This document shows, in pieces, positions 51,815 to 60,581 of a DNA stretch of 64,000 bases. The DNA lies in contig NZ_LN929897.1 in assembly GCF_001493375.1 (NCBI RefSeq), forward strand, positions 300,974 to 364,973, in the 5' to 3' direction. Within the stretch, counting starts at the first letter, position 1; each line of letters begins with the position of its first letter. Position numbers and translations under genes: made by a program. The stretch is from Streptomyces specialis. Its GTDB lineage: Bacteria > Actinomycetota > Actinomycetes > Streptomycetales > Streptomycetaceae. The notes beneath the pieces are model-generated. The model saw nothing but the letters and a program-made list of their open reading frames with translations. It had not been told where the DNA came from and did not search any database.

Positions 51815-52925
51815 ATGCTCCTCGACGTGCGCGACCTGCGCGTGGAGTTCCACACCAGGGACGGGGTCGTCAACGCGGTCAACGGGGTCAGCTACTCGGT
51901 GGACGCGGGCGAGACGCTCGCCGTGCTCGGCGAGTCCGGGTCCGGCAAGTCGGTGACCGCGCAGGCCGTGATGGGCATCCTCGACACGCCGCCGGGCCGC
52001 GTCGCCGGGGGCGAGATCCTCTTCCGGGACCGCGACCTGCTGACGCTGGACCGCGAGGAACGGCGGCGTATCCGGGGCGAGAAGATGGCGATGATCTTCC
52101 AGGACGCGCTGTCGGCCCTGAACCCGGTGCTGTCGGTGGGCTATCAGCTCGGTGAGATGTTCCGCGTCCACCGGGGCATGTCCCGCAAGGACGCGAAGGC
52201 GAAGGCCGTGGAGCTGATGGACCGGGTCCGCATCCCGGCGGCACGGGAGCGGGTGAACGACTTCCCGCACCAGTTCTCCGGCGGTATGCGCCAGCGCATC
52301 ATGATCGCGATGGCGCTGGCCCTGGAACCCGAGCTGATCATCGCGGACGAGCCGACGACGGCCCTGGACGTGACCGTGCAGGCCCAGGTGATGGACCTGC
52401 TCGCCGAACTCCAGCGCGAGTACCGGATGGGCCTGATCCTCATCACGCACGACCTCGGCGTGGTCGCGGACGTCGCCGACAAGATCGCCGTCATGTACGC
52501 GGGCCGCATCGTGGAGAACGCCCCGGTGCGCGACTGTCCCTTTTACACATCTCCGAGCCCACGCGACAGGCCGAAATCTCGTATGCCTCCTTCTTCTTGA
52601 AAGATATACAGCTTTCCACGCCGTAACGTGATCTTCGTCCTTTCACCCCCCGCGCCGCCGGCGCCAGTGGTTCAAAGGGACCGCCCCTACCCCCAGGGCC
52701 CGGCTGGCCCCCACCCCGCCCCTGGCCCACAGGGCCAGGGACCTCCCCCCCTCCAAGGGCCTGCCGCCCAACCTGCTGCGCGTCCCGGCCGGTTGCCCCT
52801 CCCCCCCGCGCTGTCCGCGGGCGCGGGACGTCTGCCGGCACGACCCGCGACCGCCGCTGTACGAGGAGGCGGGACCCGGTCGTTCCAGCGCCTGCCACTT
52901 CTGGAAGGAGACGATCGGTGAGTGA
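51815..52925 (+). CDS. peptide ABC transporter ATPase, DppD type (operon B), split by adapter
   Basis: ATG 51815 starts a DppD-type ATPase: GESGSGKS, FSGGMRQR, LIIADEPTTALD, ITHDLGVV and AGRIVENAPVR. At 52534 the frame enters adapter sequence. The gene resumes near 52666: after a C-biased, error-rich stretch the frame clearly encodes KGLPPNLLRVPAGC, PRCPRARDVCR and SSACHFWKETIGE, with a stop at 52923-52925, exactly the expected C-terminus. The four cluster-type Cys are therefore present. The gene is probably intact in the organism, and the next gene overlaps its end by 8 bases. Confidence 0.88.
52534..52665 (+). other. Nextera i7-side adapter and junk inside the ATPase gene
   Basis: 52534-52567 is the read-2 adapter (TTTTACACATCTCCGAGCCC). 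AGGCCGAA at 52568-52575 is the same near-N703 index seen at 7870. 52576-52604 is the P7 tail (ATCTCGTATGCC then TTCTTCTTGAAA). 52605-52665 is non-genomic filler. It is followed by about 80 genomic bases in which many bases appear changed to C. Confidence 0.97.
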
Positions 52926-53961
52926 CGGCCCGCGCCGCGAGGCGATCCTGGAGGTCCGGGGCCTGGTCAAGCACTTCCCGCTGACGCAGGGCGTCCTGTT
53001 CAAGCGGCAGATCGGGGCGGTGCGGGCGGTCGACGGGGTGTCGTTCGACCTCCGGCCGGGGGAGACCCTGGGGATCGTGGGGGAGTCGGGGTGCGGCAAG
53101 TCCACCGTGGCCAGGCTGATGGCGAGTCTGGAGAGGCCGACGGCCGGTGCGATCCTCTACAAGGGCGAGGACATTTCCCGGCTGTCCCGGCGGGCGCTGA
53201 AGGCCGTGCGGCGCAATATCCAGATGGTGTTCCAGGACCCCTATACGTCACTGAATCCGCGGATGACGGTGGGCGACATCATCGGGGAGCCGTTCGACAT
53301 CCACCCCGAGGTGGCGCCCAAGGGCGACCGGCGCCGCAGGGTGCGGGAGCTGCTGGACGTGGTCGGGCTGAATCCGGAGTACGTCAACCGGTATCCGCAC
53401 CAGTTCTCCGGCGGGCAGCGGCAGCGCATCGGCATCGCCCGGGGACTGGCGCTCAACCCGGAGATCATCGTGGCCGACGAACCGGTCTCCGCGCTCGACG
53501 TCTCGGTGCAGGCCCAGGTGATCAACCTGATGGAGCGCTTGCAGAGCGAATTCGACCTTTCCTATATGTTCATCGCCCATGATCTGTCCATTGTGCGGCA
53601 CATTTCCGACCGGGTCGGAGTGATGTACCTGGGGAAGATCGTAGAAATCGGGACGGACCGCGAGATCTACGAGCACCCCACGCATCCCTACACCCAGGCG
53701 CTGTTGTCGGCGGTTCCCGTGCCGGACCCCACGCTGAGCCACCGGCGGGAGCGCATCATTCTGGCCGGAGATGTGCCCTCTCCGGCCAATCCGCCCTCCG
53801 GCTGCCGTTTCAGGACCCGTTGCTGGAAGGCGCGACAACGCTGTGCCGATGAGGAGCCGCCGCTTGCGGTGCCGGCCGAATTCGAAAGGGCGACCGGGCC
53901 CGTGGCACACCCCTCCGCCTGCCACTTCGCGGAGGAGAAGCCGCGCGTGGCCCAACCCTGA
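52918..53961 (+). CDS. peptide ABC transporter ATPase, DppF type (operon B)
   Basis: The product has 347 residues from GTG 52918 (GTGAGTGA overlap). Walker A GESGCGKS, QMVFQDPYTSLNPRMTVG, FSGGQRQR, IIVADEPVSALD and IAHDLSIVRH, C-terminal HPYTQALLSAVPVPD and SGCRFRTRCWKARQRC...SACHF. A 76-base segment at 53263-53338 is identical to 47404-47479 in operon A, which points to recent sequence exchange. Confidence 0.93.
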   Translation: MSDGPRREAILEVRGLVKHFPLTQGVLFKRQIGAVRAVDGVSFDLRPGETLGIVGESGCGKSTVARLMASLERPTAGAILYKGEDISRLSRRALKAVRRNIQMVFQDPYTSLNPRMTVGDIIGEPFDIHPEVAPKGDRRRRVRELLDVVGLNPEYVNRYPHQFSGGQRQRIGIARGLALNPEIIVADEPVSALDVSVQAQVINLMERLQSEFDLSYMFIAHDLSIVRHISDRVGVMYLGKIVEIGTDREIYEHPTHPYTQALLSAVPVPDPTLSHRRERIILAGDVPSPANPPSGCRFRTRCWKARQRCADEEPPLAVPAEFERATGPVAHPSACHFAEEKPRVAQP

Positions 53962-54334
53962 GAGGGAGCGAGCGCCTTGGAACGCACCGGGGCGACGCGG
54001 ACCCAATGGCCGCGCCGCCCCGGTCTACGGCACCCGCACGGCCGTACCGCCTCAGTCTGGGCCGTTCGCATATCGGTGTAGGGTCTGGGATGTTGCCGAT
54101 GTGTAAACAGGCGCGGTCCCGCCTTATCGCCACATTTCCGATGGCTTGAGATCACGTCAAGCACGTTTGCGTGTCAATTCGCATACCCTTGGCTCACCGA
54201 ATGACCGTCATAGGTTTATACCATCACTAACTCTTGACGGGAATCTCTCCCCCTTGCCAGAGTCGCGCTCTACTCGCATCACACGGCATGCTCACGCAGG
54301 CGCAGGGAAGTCGGGGGAGACATGGGGGGGAGAC
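53962..54334. other. intergenic region upstream of operon C
   Basis: These 373 bases hold no gene. The part from about 54110 to 54290 is visibly more AT-rich than the surroundings, as expected of a promoter region. TTGACG near 54233-54238 is a candidate -35 box. GGGGGAGACATG is repeated in tandem just before the start codon (54314-54337). Confidence 0.45.
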
Positions 54335-55312
54335 ATGGTGCCCAGCGAGACCCGGACCGCCGAGGCCGGACCGGTCGGCCGCTCGCCGGGGCAGCTCATC
54401 TGGCGTCGCTTCCGTCGTGACCGGGTCGGTGTCATATCCGGCTTCGTCGTGCTGTTCTTCTTCGTCGTGGGGCTGTGCGCGCCGCTGATCTCCAAGCTCT
54501 ACGGCAAGGACCCCTACACGCGCTACGGGCAGATCGAGCCGGGCCTGCTCAACGGATTCGGCTACCCGGTCAAGCCCAACGGCGGCATCGACGGCGAATT
54601 CTGGTTCGGCCTCGAACCGTTCCTCGGCCGGGACGTCTTCACGCAGCTTCTCTACGGAATCCGCACATCTCTGCTGATCGCCCTCGCCGTCACCGTCCTG
54701 GCCACGCTGACCGGCATTCTCCTCGGTATCGCGGCCGGTTATCTGGGCGGGCGCTGGGACTTCCTCATCAGCCGGTTCATCGACCTGCTGATGGCCTTCC
54801 CGCAGCAGCTCTTCTTCGTCGCGTTCCTGCCCATCGTGGCCACGCTGTTCGTCGATCCCCGCGAGGAGACCCCCACCTGGGTGCGGGTGGTCTCCATCGT
54901 GGTGGTGCTCTGGGTGCTGGGCTGGATGACGCTGGGCCGCATCCTGCGCGGCGCCACCCTCGCCCTGCGGGAGCGGGAGTTCGTCGAGGCGGCGAAGGTG
55001 AGCGGGGCGTCGCCCTGGCGCGTCATCCGCAAGGAACTGCTGCCGAACGTGGTCTCGCCGGTCCTCGTCCAGGCCACCTACATGCTGCCCAACTTCGTGA
55101 CGACCGCGGCGGCCCTGTCCTTCCTCGGTGTCGGCCTGGTCGAGCCGACACCCGACTGGGGCCGGATGTTCGCCATCGGCGCGGAGGTCTACGAAGCCGA
55201 CATCACCTACATGTTCTTCCCCGGGGTCTCGATGGTGATCTTCGTGGTCGCCTTCAACCTCCTCGGGGACTCGGTCCGCGACGCCTTCGACCCGAAGTCC
55301 GGCCGCCGCTGA
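54335..55312 (+). CDS. peptide ABC transporter permease, DppC type (operon C)
   Basis: The product has 325 residues. A short cytoplasmic N-terminus (GQLIWRRFRRDRVGVISGFVVLFFFVVGLCAP) is followed by a periplasmic segment with FWFGLEPFLGRDVFTQLLYGIRTSLLIALAV and the EAA-like loop REFVEAAKVSGASPWRVIRKELLPNVVSPVL. ATG 54335 or GTG 54338 could start it. In operon C this permease comes first, then binding protein, permease and two ATPases. That is the gene order I recall for bldKA-E, unlike operons A and B. Confidence 0.9.
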   Translation: MVPSETRTAEAGPVGRSPGQLIWRRFRRDRVGVISGFVVLFFFVVGLCAPLISKLYGKDPYTRYGQIEPGLLNGFGYPVKPNGGIDGEFWFGLEPFLGRDVFTQLLYGIRTSLLIALAVTVLATLTGILLGIAAGYLGGRWDFLISRFIDLLMAFPQQLFFVAFLPIVATLFVDPREETPTWVRVVSIVVVLWVLGWMTLGRILRGATLALREREFVEAAKVSGASPWRVIRKELLPNVVSPVLVQATYMLPNFVTTAAALSFLGVGLVEPTPDWGRMFAIGAEVYEADITYMFFPGVSMVIFVVAFNLLGDSVRDAFDPKSGRR

Positions 55313-55365
55313 CAACGCTCGGTCCCAGCTTTTCCCGTCCACGAAGGGCAGGTGCCAGAAGAATC

Positions 55366-57171
55366 ATGGGCAAGAGAACTCTGCGCGGAGGGCGCGCCGC
55401 CGGCGTCTCCCTCGCGCTCGCGGGGGCGCTGATCCTCGGCGCGTGCAGCGGTGGTGGCGGCGGGGACGAGGGCGACGGCGTGAACGAGCCCGAGGGCGCC
55501 GGCACGCTCGACTCCATAGCCTTCGGCGACGCCGAGGCGTCCGCCGGACCGGCCGAGGCCGTGCCGGGCGCGGAACCGGGCGGCACGATCCACGTGCTCC
55601 AGGAGACCGGCCCCAACCACCTGGACCCGGCCCAGATCTACGTCTCCGACGAGGCCACCGTCGCCCGGCTCCTCCACCGCGGCCTGACCACCGTCCGGCT
55701 GGACAACGACGGCGAGTACACGGTCGTCGGCGACCTGGCCACCGACTCGGGCCAGGTGTCCGACGGAGGCCGCACCTGGACGTACACCCTCAAGGACGAC
55801 ATCTACTTCAACGACGGCTCCGAGGTGACCTCCGCCGACGTCCGGCACACCTTCGAGCGGCAGTTCGCGGACTTCATCACCCAGGGGCCGACGTTCGTCC
55901 AGCAGTGGCTGGCGAACACCGGCGGCGCGGACTACCGCGAACTGCTGCCCGGCGGGCCGTACGAGGGCGATCACCTGCCCGACACCGTCCTGGAGACGCC
56001 GGACGAGGATACCGTCGTCTTCCACTTCGAGGAGCCGCAGACGGACCTGCCGTACGCGCTGTCCATGGTCGGCTACGCGATCGTCTCCGAGGCGGGCGAC
56101 ACCCGCGAGGCGTACGACGAGGCGCCGCTGACGACCGGCCCGTACCAGATCGAGGAGCACCGGCCCGGCCGGTCCATGACGCTGACCCGGAACGAGTACT
56201 GGGAGCCGGAGAGCGACTCGGCCCGCAACGCCTACCCGGACCGGTACGAGCTGACCTTCGGCCACACCACGGACGACTCCACCCGCCGCCTGATGGCCGA
56301 CAACGGCGACGACCGGTACGCCATCAGCTTCAACAACGGCGTCGACCCGGCCAACGCGCCCGAGGTCGCCTCCGACCCCGCCTACTCCGACCGGCTGGTC
56401 CAGGGCTACCAGCCCTACGTCGCCACCCTCGCCATCAACACCGAGCGGGTCACCGACAAACGCGTCCGCGAGGCCATCGCCCTCGCGGTGCCCCTCAACG
56501 GCGTGCTGAACGCCTACGGCGGCACGTTCGGCGGCGAGTACGCCGGCGGCTTCATCAGCCCGCTGCTGCCCGGCTACGAGGCGGGCTACGACCCGTACGG
56601 CAAACTCGCCGCGCCGCAGGGCGACCCCGAGGGGGCGCGCGCCCTGCTGGAGGAGGCGGACGCGGTCGGCTACGAGCTGAACTACGTCCACCACACCGGC
56701 ACCGAGGACTCCCGCGCGGCCGTGGCCATCACGGACGCCCTGGAGCAGGCCGGGTTCGAGGTCAACGAGACCGAGGTCCCGCAGGAGACCTACTACGACA
56801 CCATCAGCGTGGTCGACAACGGCTACGACATCTACCGCAGCAACTGGGGCCACGACTGGCTCTCCAGCTCCACGGTGCTCCCGCCGCTGTTCGACGGCCG
56901 CCAGATCCAGGACGGCGCCAGCAACTACAGCCACTTCGACAGCGACGAGGTGAACGCGGAGATCGACCGCATCCGGGGCATCGTGGACCCGGCCGAGGCC
57001 GCCACCGCCTGGTTCGAGCTGAACAAGACGATCATGGAGGATCACCTCCCCGCCGTCCCGCTCTTCTACTACAAGCAGAACATCCTGCACGGCTCGCTCG
57101 TCGGCGGCGCGGTCTTCAACGACGACCTCGGCACCGTGGACATGAACCGGCTGTTCGTCATCCAGGAATAG
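55366..57171 (+). CDS. peptide ABC transporter substrate-binding lipoprotein (operon C)
   Basis: The product has 601 residues. Signal with lipobox LGAC (Cys near residue 27), a Gly/Asp linker, then SBP_bac_5: GGTIHVLQETGPNHLDPAQIYVSDEATVARLLHRGLT in pieces, WTYTLKDDIYFNDGSEVTSADVRHTFERQF, TTGPYQIEEHRPG, and AVPLNGVLNAYGG. It is only distantly related to the binding proteins of operons A and B, so this is an older, separate lineage. It probably binds oligopeptides. Confidence 0.92.
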   Translation: MGKRTLRGGRAAGVSLALAGALILGACSGGGGGDEGDGVNEPEGAGTLDSIAFGDAEASAGPAEAVPGAEPGGTIHVLQETGPNHLDPAQIYVSDEATVARLLHRGLTTVRLDNDGEYTVVGDLATDSGQVSDGGRTWTYTLKDDIYFNDGSEVTSADVRHTFERQFADFITQGPTFVQQWLANTGGADYRELLPGGPYEGDHLPDTVLETPDEDTVVFHFEEPQTDLPYALSMVGYAIVSEAGDTREAYDEAPLTTGPYQIEEHRPGRSMTLTRNEYWEPESDSARNAYPDRYELTFGHTTDDSTRRLMADNGDDRYAISFNNGVDPANAPEVASDPAYSDRLVQGYQPYVATLAINTERVTDKRVREAIALAVPLNGVLNAYGGTFGGEYAGGFISPLLPGYEAGYDPYGKLAAPQGDPEGARALLEEADAVGYELNYVHHTGTEDSRAAVAITDALEQAGFEVNETEVPQETYYDTISVVDNGYDIYRSNWGHDWLSSSTVLPPLFDGRQIQDGASNYSHFDSDEVNAEIDRIRGIVDPAEAATAWFELNKTIMEDHLPAVPLFYYKQNILHGSLVGGAVFNDDLGTVDMNRLFVIQE

Positions 57172-57182
57172 GGCCGACGCCC

Positions 57183-57216
57183 CGGCGGGCGCCCGCCCAG
57201 CGCGGCGGGCGCCCGC
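57183..57216. repeat. two direct copies of a palindromic 14-mer
   Basis: CGGCGGGCGCCCGC occurs at 57183-57196 and 57203-57216 (20-base period). Each copy contains a self-complementary core, so the gap between binding-protein and permease genes can form one or two hairpins. Confidence 0.65.
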
Positions 57217-57255
57217 GCGCCGACCCCGGCCGACTCACCCGAAGGCTGCCACGCG

Positions 57256-58242
57256 ATGCTCCGATTCCTCCTGCGGCGCTCACTGGGCGCCGTCGCGATC
57301 CTGCTGATCATCAGCGCCGTCACGTTCTTCCTCTTCTACGCGATCCCGCGCAACCCGGCCCTGCTCGCCTGCGGAAAGAGCTGCACGCCCGATCAACTGG
57401 CCATCGTGGAACGGAACCTGGGCATCGACGACCCCGTTCCCGTCCAGTATTGGGACTACATGACGGGCATCTTCGCCGGCCGCGACTTCCCCGCCGGCGA
57501 CTGCCCGGCACCCTGCCTCGGCTACTCCTTCACCAACAACCAGCCCGTGCTGGACACCATCCTGGACCGGCTGCCGACGACCGTCTCGCTCACCCTCGGC
57601 GGCGCGGTCGTCTTCCTCACCCTCGGCCTGGCCTTCGGCATGCTCGCCGCCTGGCACCGGGGCACCCTGCTGGACAAGACGATGAGCTCCGCCTCGCTGG
57701 TGCTCAGCTCCCTCCAGATCTACTTCATCGGCCCGCTGGCCCTGGCCGTCTTCGTCTACAACGACGGCGACTTCCACCTCTTCTCCCAGCCCGAGTACGT
57801 GCCGTTCACCGAGGACCCCGGCGGCTGGTTCGCCGGGCTGCTGCTGCCCTGGCTCGTGCTGTCGACGATCTTCACCGCCAACTACACGCGCATGGCCCGC
57901 GCCGAGCTGATCGAACAGCTCCAGGAGGACCACGTCCGCACCGCGCGCGCCAAGGGCATGTCCCGGTCCACCGTCTTCTTCCGCTACGCCTGGCGCGGCT
58001 CGCTGATCCCCGTCGTCACCATCTTCGGCATCGACCTCGGCTCGCTCTTCGGCGGCGCCATGATCACCGAGGTCACCTTCACCCTGCCGGGCCTCGGCAG
58101 GCTCGCGGTCGACTCCGTGACGCAGTCCAACCTGCCCATGCTGATGGGCGTGATGCTCTTCGCCGCGCTGATGATCGTCCTGTTCAACATCCTCGTCGAC
58201 GCCTGCTACGCGCTCATCGACCCGCGCGTCAGGCTGGCCTAG
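57256..58242 (+). CDS. peptide ABC transporter permease, DppB type (operon C)
   Basis: The product has 328 residues. It opens MLRFLLRRSLGAVAILLIISAVTFFLFYAIPRNPALLACGKSC. The extracytoplasmic segment carries four Cys (LACGKSC, DCPAPC). The core includes LPTTVSLTLGGAVVFLTLGLAFG and the EAA-like loop DHVRTARAKGMSRSTVFFRYAWRGSLIPVVT. It ends DACYALIDPRVRLA. Next gene starts 11 bases later. Confidence 0.92.
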   Translation: MLRFLLRRSLGAVAILLIISAVTFFLFYAIPRNPALLACGKSCTPDQLAIVERNLGIDDPVPVQYWDYMTGIFAGRDFPAGDCPAPCLGYSFTNNQPVLDTILDRLPTTVSLTLGGAVVFLTLGLAFGMLAAWHRGTLLDKTMSSASLVLSSLQIYFIGPLALAVFVYNDGDFHLFSQPEYVPFTEDPGGWFAGLLLPWLVLSTIFTANYTRMARAELIEQLQEDHVRTARAKGMSRSTVFFRYAWRGSLIPVVTIFGIDLGSLFGGAMITEVTFTLPGLGRLAVDSVTQSNLPMLMGVMLFAALMIVLFNILVDACYALIDPRVRLA

Positions 58243-58253
58243 GAGCGATTCAC

Positions 58254-59318
58254 GTGACCACCACGAGCCCGGCCGCGGGCAGCGGGACGACCGGGGACGG
58301 CGCGCCGTTCCTGTCGGTCCGGGACCTGCGGGTCCACTTCTCCACCGAGGACGGCGTCGTCCGGGCCGTCGACGGGCTGTCGTTCGACGTCCGGCGTGGC
58401 CGCACCCTCGGCATCGTCGGCGAGTCCGGCTCCGGCAAGTCGGTGGCCACGCAGGCCGTCCTCGGCCTGCACGACCCGGCCCGTACGACCGTCTCCGGCA
58501 CGATCGACCTCGACGGCCAGGAACTGATCACCGCCGGGGAACGCGCGCTGGAGCGACTGCGCGGCGACAAGGTGGCGATGATCTTCCAGGACCCGCTCAC
58601 CGCCCTCTCGCCGTACCACACGATCGGCCGGCAGATCGGGGAGTCGTTCCGCAAGCACCGGGTAGCGTCCCGGCGCGAGGCCAGGGACCGGGCCGTCGAG
58701 ATGCTCGGCAAGGTCGGCATCCCCCATCCCCGGCTGCGCGTGGACGACTACCCCCACCAGTTCTCCGGCGGCATGCGGCAGCGCGTGATGATCGCCATGG
58801 CCCTGGTCTGCGACCCGGACCTGCTGATCGCCGACGAGCCGACCACCGCCCTCGACGTGACCGTGCAGGCCCAGATCCTCGACCTCCTCCTGGACCTCCA
58901 GCGGGAGTTCGGCTCCGCGATCATCATGATCACCCACGACCTGGGCGTCGTCTCCCGCGTCTCCGACGACCTCGTGGTGATGTACGCCGGCCGCGCTGTC
59001 GAGCGCGGCACCGTCCGCGAGGTGCTGCGGGCCCCGCGGCACCCCTACACGTGGGGGCTGCTCACCTCCATGCCCCGGCTGCGCGGCGACGTCGGGCAGG
59101 ACCTGGTGCCCATCGCCGGCACCCCGCCCAGCCTGCTCGCGCCGCCACCGGGCTGCCCGTTCGAGCCACGCTGCGCGTTCTCCACCGAGGTGACCGGCGA
59201 CGTCTCCTGCGCCACCGACCGCCCGGCCCTGTCCGGAACACGGGACGCGGCCTGCCACCTCGACCCCGAACAGAAGCGGGCCCTCTTCACCGAACGGATC
59301 CAGCCCCGGCTCCGCTAG
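58254..59318 (+). CDS. peptide ABC transporter ATPase, DppD type (operon C)
   Basis: The product has 354 residues from GTG 58254. Walker A GESGSGKS, FQDPLTALSPYHTIG, FSGGMRQR, LLIADEPTTALD and ITHDLGVVSRVSDD. The C-terminal Cys motif is PGCPFEPRCAF...DVSCATDRP...AACHL, so four Cys are kept although the spacing is longer than in the other five ATPases of this window. 36 bases separate it from the DppF-type gene. Confidence 0.92.
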   Translation: MTTTSPAAGSGTTGDGAPFLSVRDLRVHFSTEDGVVRAVDGLSFDVRRGRTLGIVGESGSGKSVATQAVLGLHDPARTTVSGTIDLDGQELITAGERALERLRGDKVAMIFQDPLTALSPYHTIGRQIGESFRKHRVASRREARDRAVEMLGKVGIPHPRLRVDDYPHQFSGGMRQRVMIAMALVCDPDLLIADEPTTALDVTVQAQILDLLLDLQREFGSAIIMITHDLGVVSRVSDDLVVMYAGRAVERGTVREVLRAPRHPYTWGLLTSMPRLRGDVGQDLVPIAGTPPSLLAPPPGCPFEPRCAFSTEVTGDVSCATDRPALSGTRDAACHLDPEQKRALFTERIQPRLR

Positions 59319-59354
59319 ACCGGAGACCGGGCCGCCCACGCATGGAGGCGACGC

Positions 59355-60398
59355 GTGACCAGTACCGACATGAGCAAGGCCGGCCGGGCGCCCCTGATGA
59401 CCGTCGAGGGGCTCACCAAGCACTTCCCGGTCAAGGGCGGCTTCCCCGTCAAGCGGACCGTGGGCGCCGTGAAGGCCGTGGACGGGCTCGACTTCACCGT
59501 GCACGCCGGGGAGAGCTTCGGCCTGGTGGGGGAGTCGGGCTGCGGCAAGTCCACCACCGGGCGGCTGCTGGCCCGGCTGCTGGAGCCCACCTCGGGCACC
59601 ATCACCTACCGGGGCCGGGACATCACCCACGCGACGCGGCGTCAGATGGCCCCCGTCCGCCCCGAGATACAGATGATCTTCCAGGACCCCTACTCGTCGC
59701 TCAACCCGCGCCAGACGGTGGGCACGATCATCGGCGGCCCGATGGAGATCAACGGCGTCGACCCGCCCGGAGGCCGCGAGAAGCGGGTCAGGGAGCTGCT
59801 GGAGACCGTCGGCCTCAACCCCGAGCACTACAACCGCTTCCCGCACGAGTTCTCCGGCGGTCAGCGCCAGCGGATCGGGGTGGCCAGGGCGCTGGCCCTG
59901 GAACCGAAGCTGATCATCGCGGACGAGCCGGTGTCCGCGCTGGACGTCTCCATCCAGGCCCAGGTCGTCAACCTGCTCCGGCGGGTCCAGCGGGAGCTGG
60001 GCATCGCGTTCCTCTTCATCGCCCACGACCTGGCCGTCGTGCGGCATTTCTCACACCGGATCGCCGTCATGTACCTGGGCAAGATCGTCGAGGTCGGTGA
60101 CCGGACCGCGATCTACGAGCGGCCACGCCACCCGTACACGCACGCGCTGCTGTCGGCCGTGCCCGAGGTCGCCGAGATCGCCCGGTCCGCGTCGCCGAGG
60201 CGGGAGCGGATCAGGCTCCAGGGCGATGTGCCGTCGCCCACGTCCCCGCCCTCCGGCTGCCGGTTCCGCACCCGCTGCTGGAAGGCGGAGGAGAAATGCG
60301 CCACACAGGAGCCGCCGCTGGCGCGGATCGCCGGAAACGCCGCGGGACACCTCACGGCCTGCCACTTTCCCGAGGAGGGGACCACTCTTGCCCGCTGA
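59355..60398 (+). CDS. peptide ABC transporter ATPase, DppF type (operon C)
   Basis: The product has 347 residues from GTG 59355. Walker A GESGCGKS, IQMIFQDPYSSLNPRQTVG, FSGGQRQR, LIIADEPVSALD and IAHDLAVVRHFSHR, C-terminal HPYTHALLSAVPEV and SGCRFRTRCWKAEEKC...TACHF. It completes operon C. The 180 bases that follow hold no clear hairpin and lead to a separately started small gene. Confidence 0.93.
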   Translation: MTSTDMSKAGRAPLMTVEGLTKHFPVKGGFPVKRTVGAVKAVDGLDFTVHAGESFGLVGESGCGKSTTGRLLARLLEPTSGTITYRGRDITHATRRQMAPVRPEIQMIFQDPYSSLNPRQTVGTIIGGPMEINGVDPPGGREKRVRELLETVGLNPEHYNRFPHEFSGGQRQRIGVARALALEPKLIIADEPVSALDVSIQAQVVNLLRRVQRELGIAFLFIAHDLAVVRHFSHRIAVMYLGKIVEVGDRTAIYERPRHPYTHALLSAVPEVAEIARSASPRRERIRLQGDVPSPTSPPSGCRFRTRCWKAEEKCATQEPPLARIAGNAAGHLTACHFPEEGTTLAR

Positions 60399-60581
60399 AC
60401 CACCCCTCGATCCGGCGAACTCGCCGCGCGTGCGCCCCTGTTCTGCTCCCATGCACCGACTGGTGCCGACCCGGCTCCTCGTTATGATCCCTGACGCAAC
60501 GTGGGTATGACTCTCCCGAGTTGGGAAGGGTCTCCCTCGGCCTGCCCTGACACGGGCACGACTTCATGGAGGTGATCTCGC

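Noticed and set aside
101..52604. Tn5-like ends as evidence of transposition
   Set aside because: All mosaic ends are attached to Illumina index or P5/P7 sequence and have no transposase gene or target duplication, so they are library-preparation sequence.
54096..54112. GATGTGTAAACAGG in the operon C leader, adapter-like
   Set aside because: Four bases are missing from the mosaic end and no index follows. Flanking sequence looks like a normal AT-richer promoter region.
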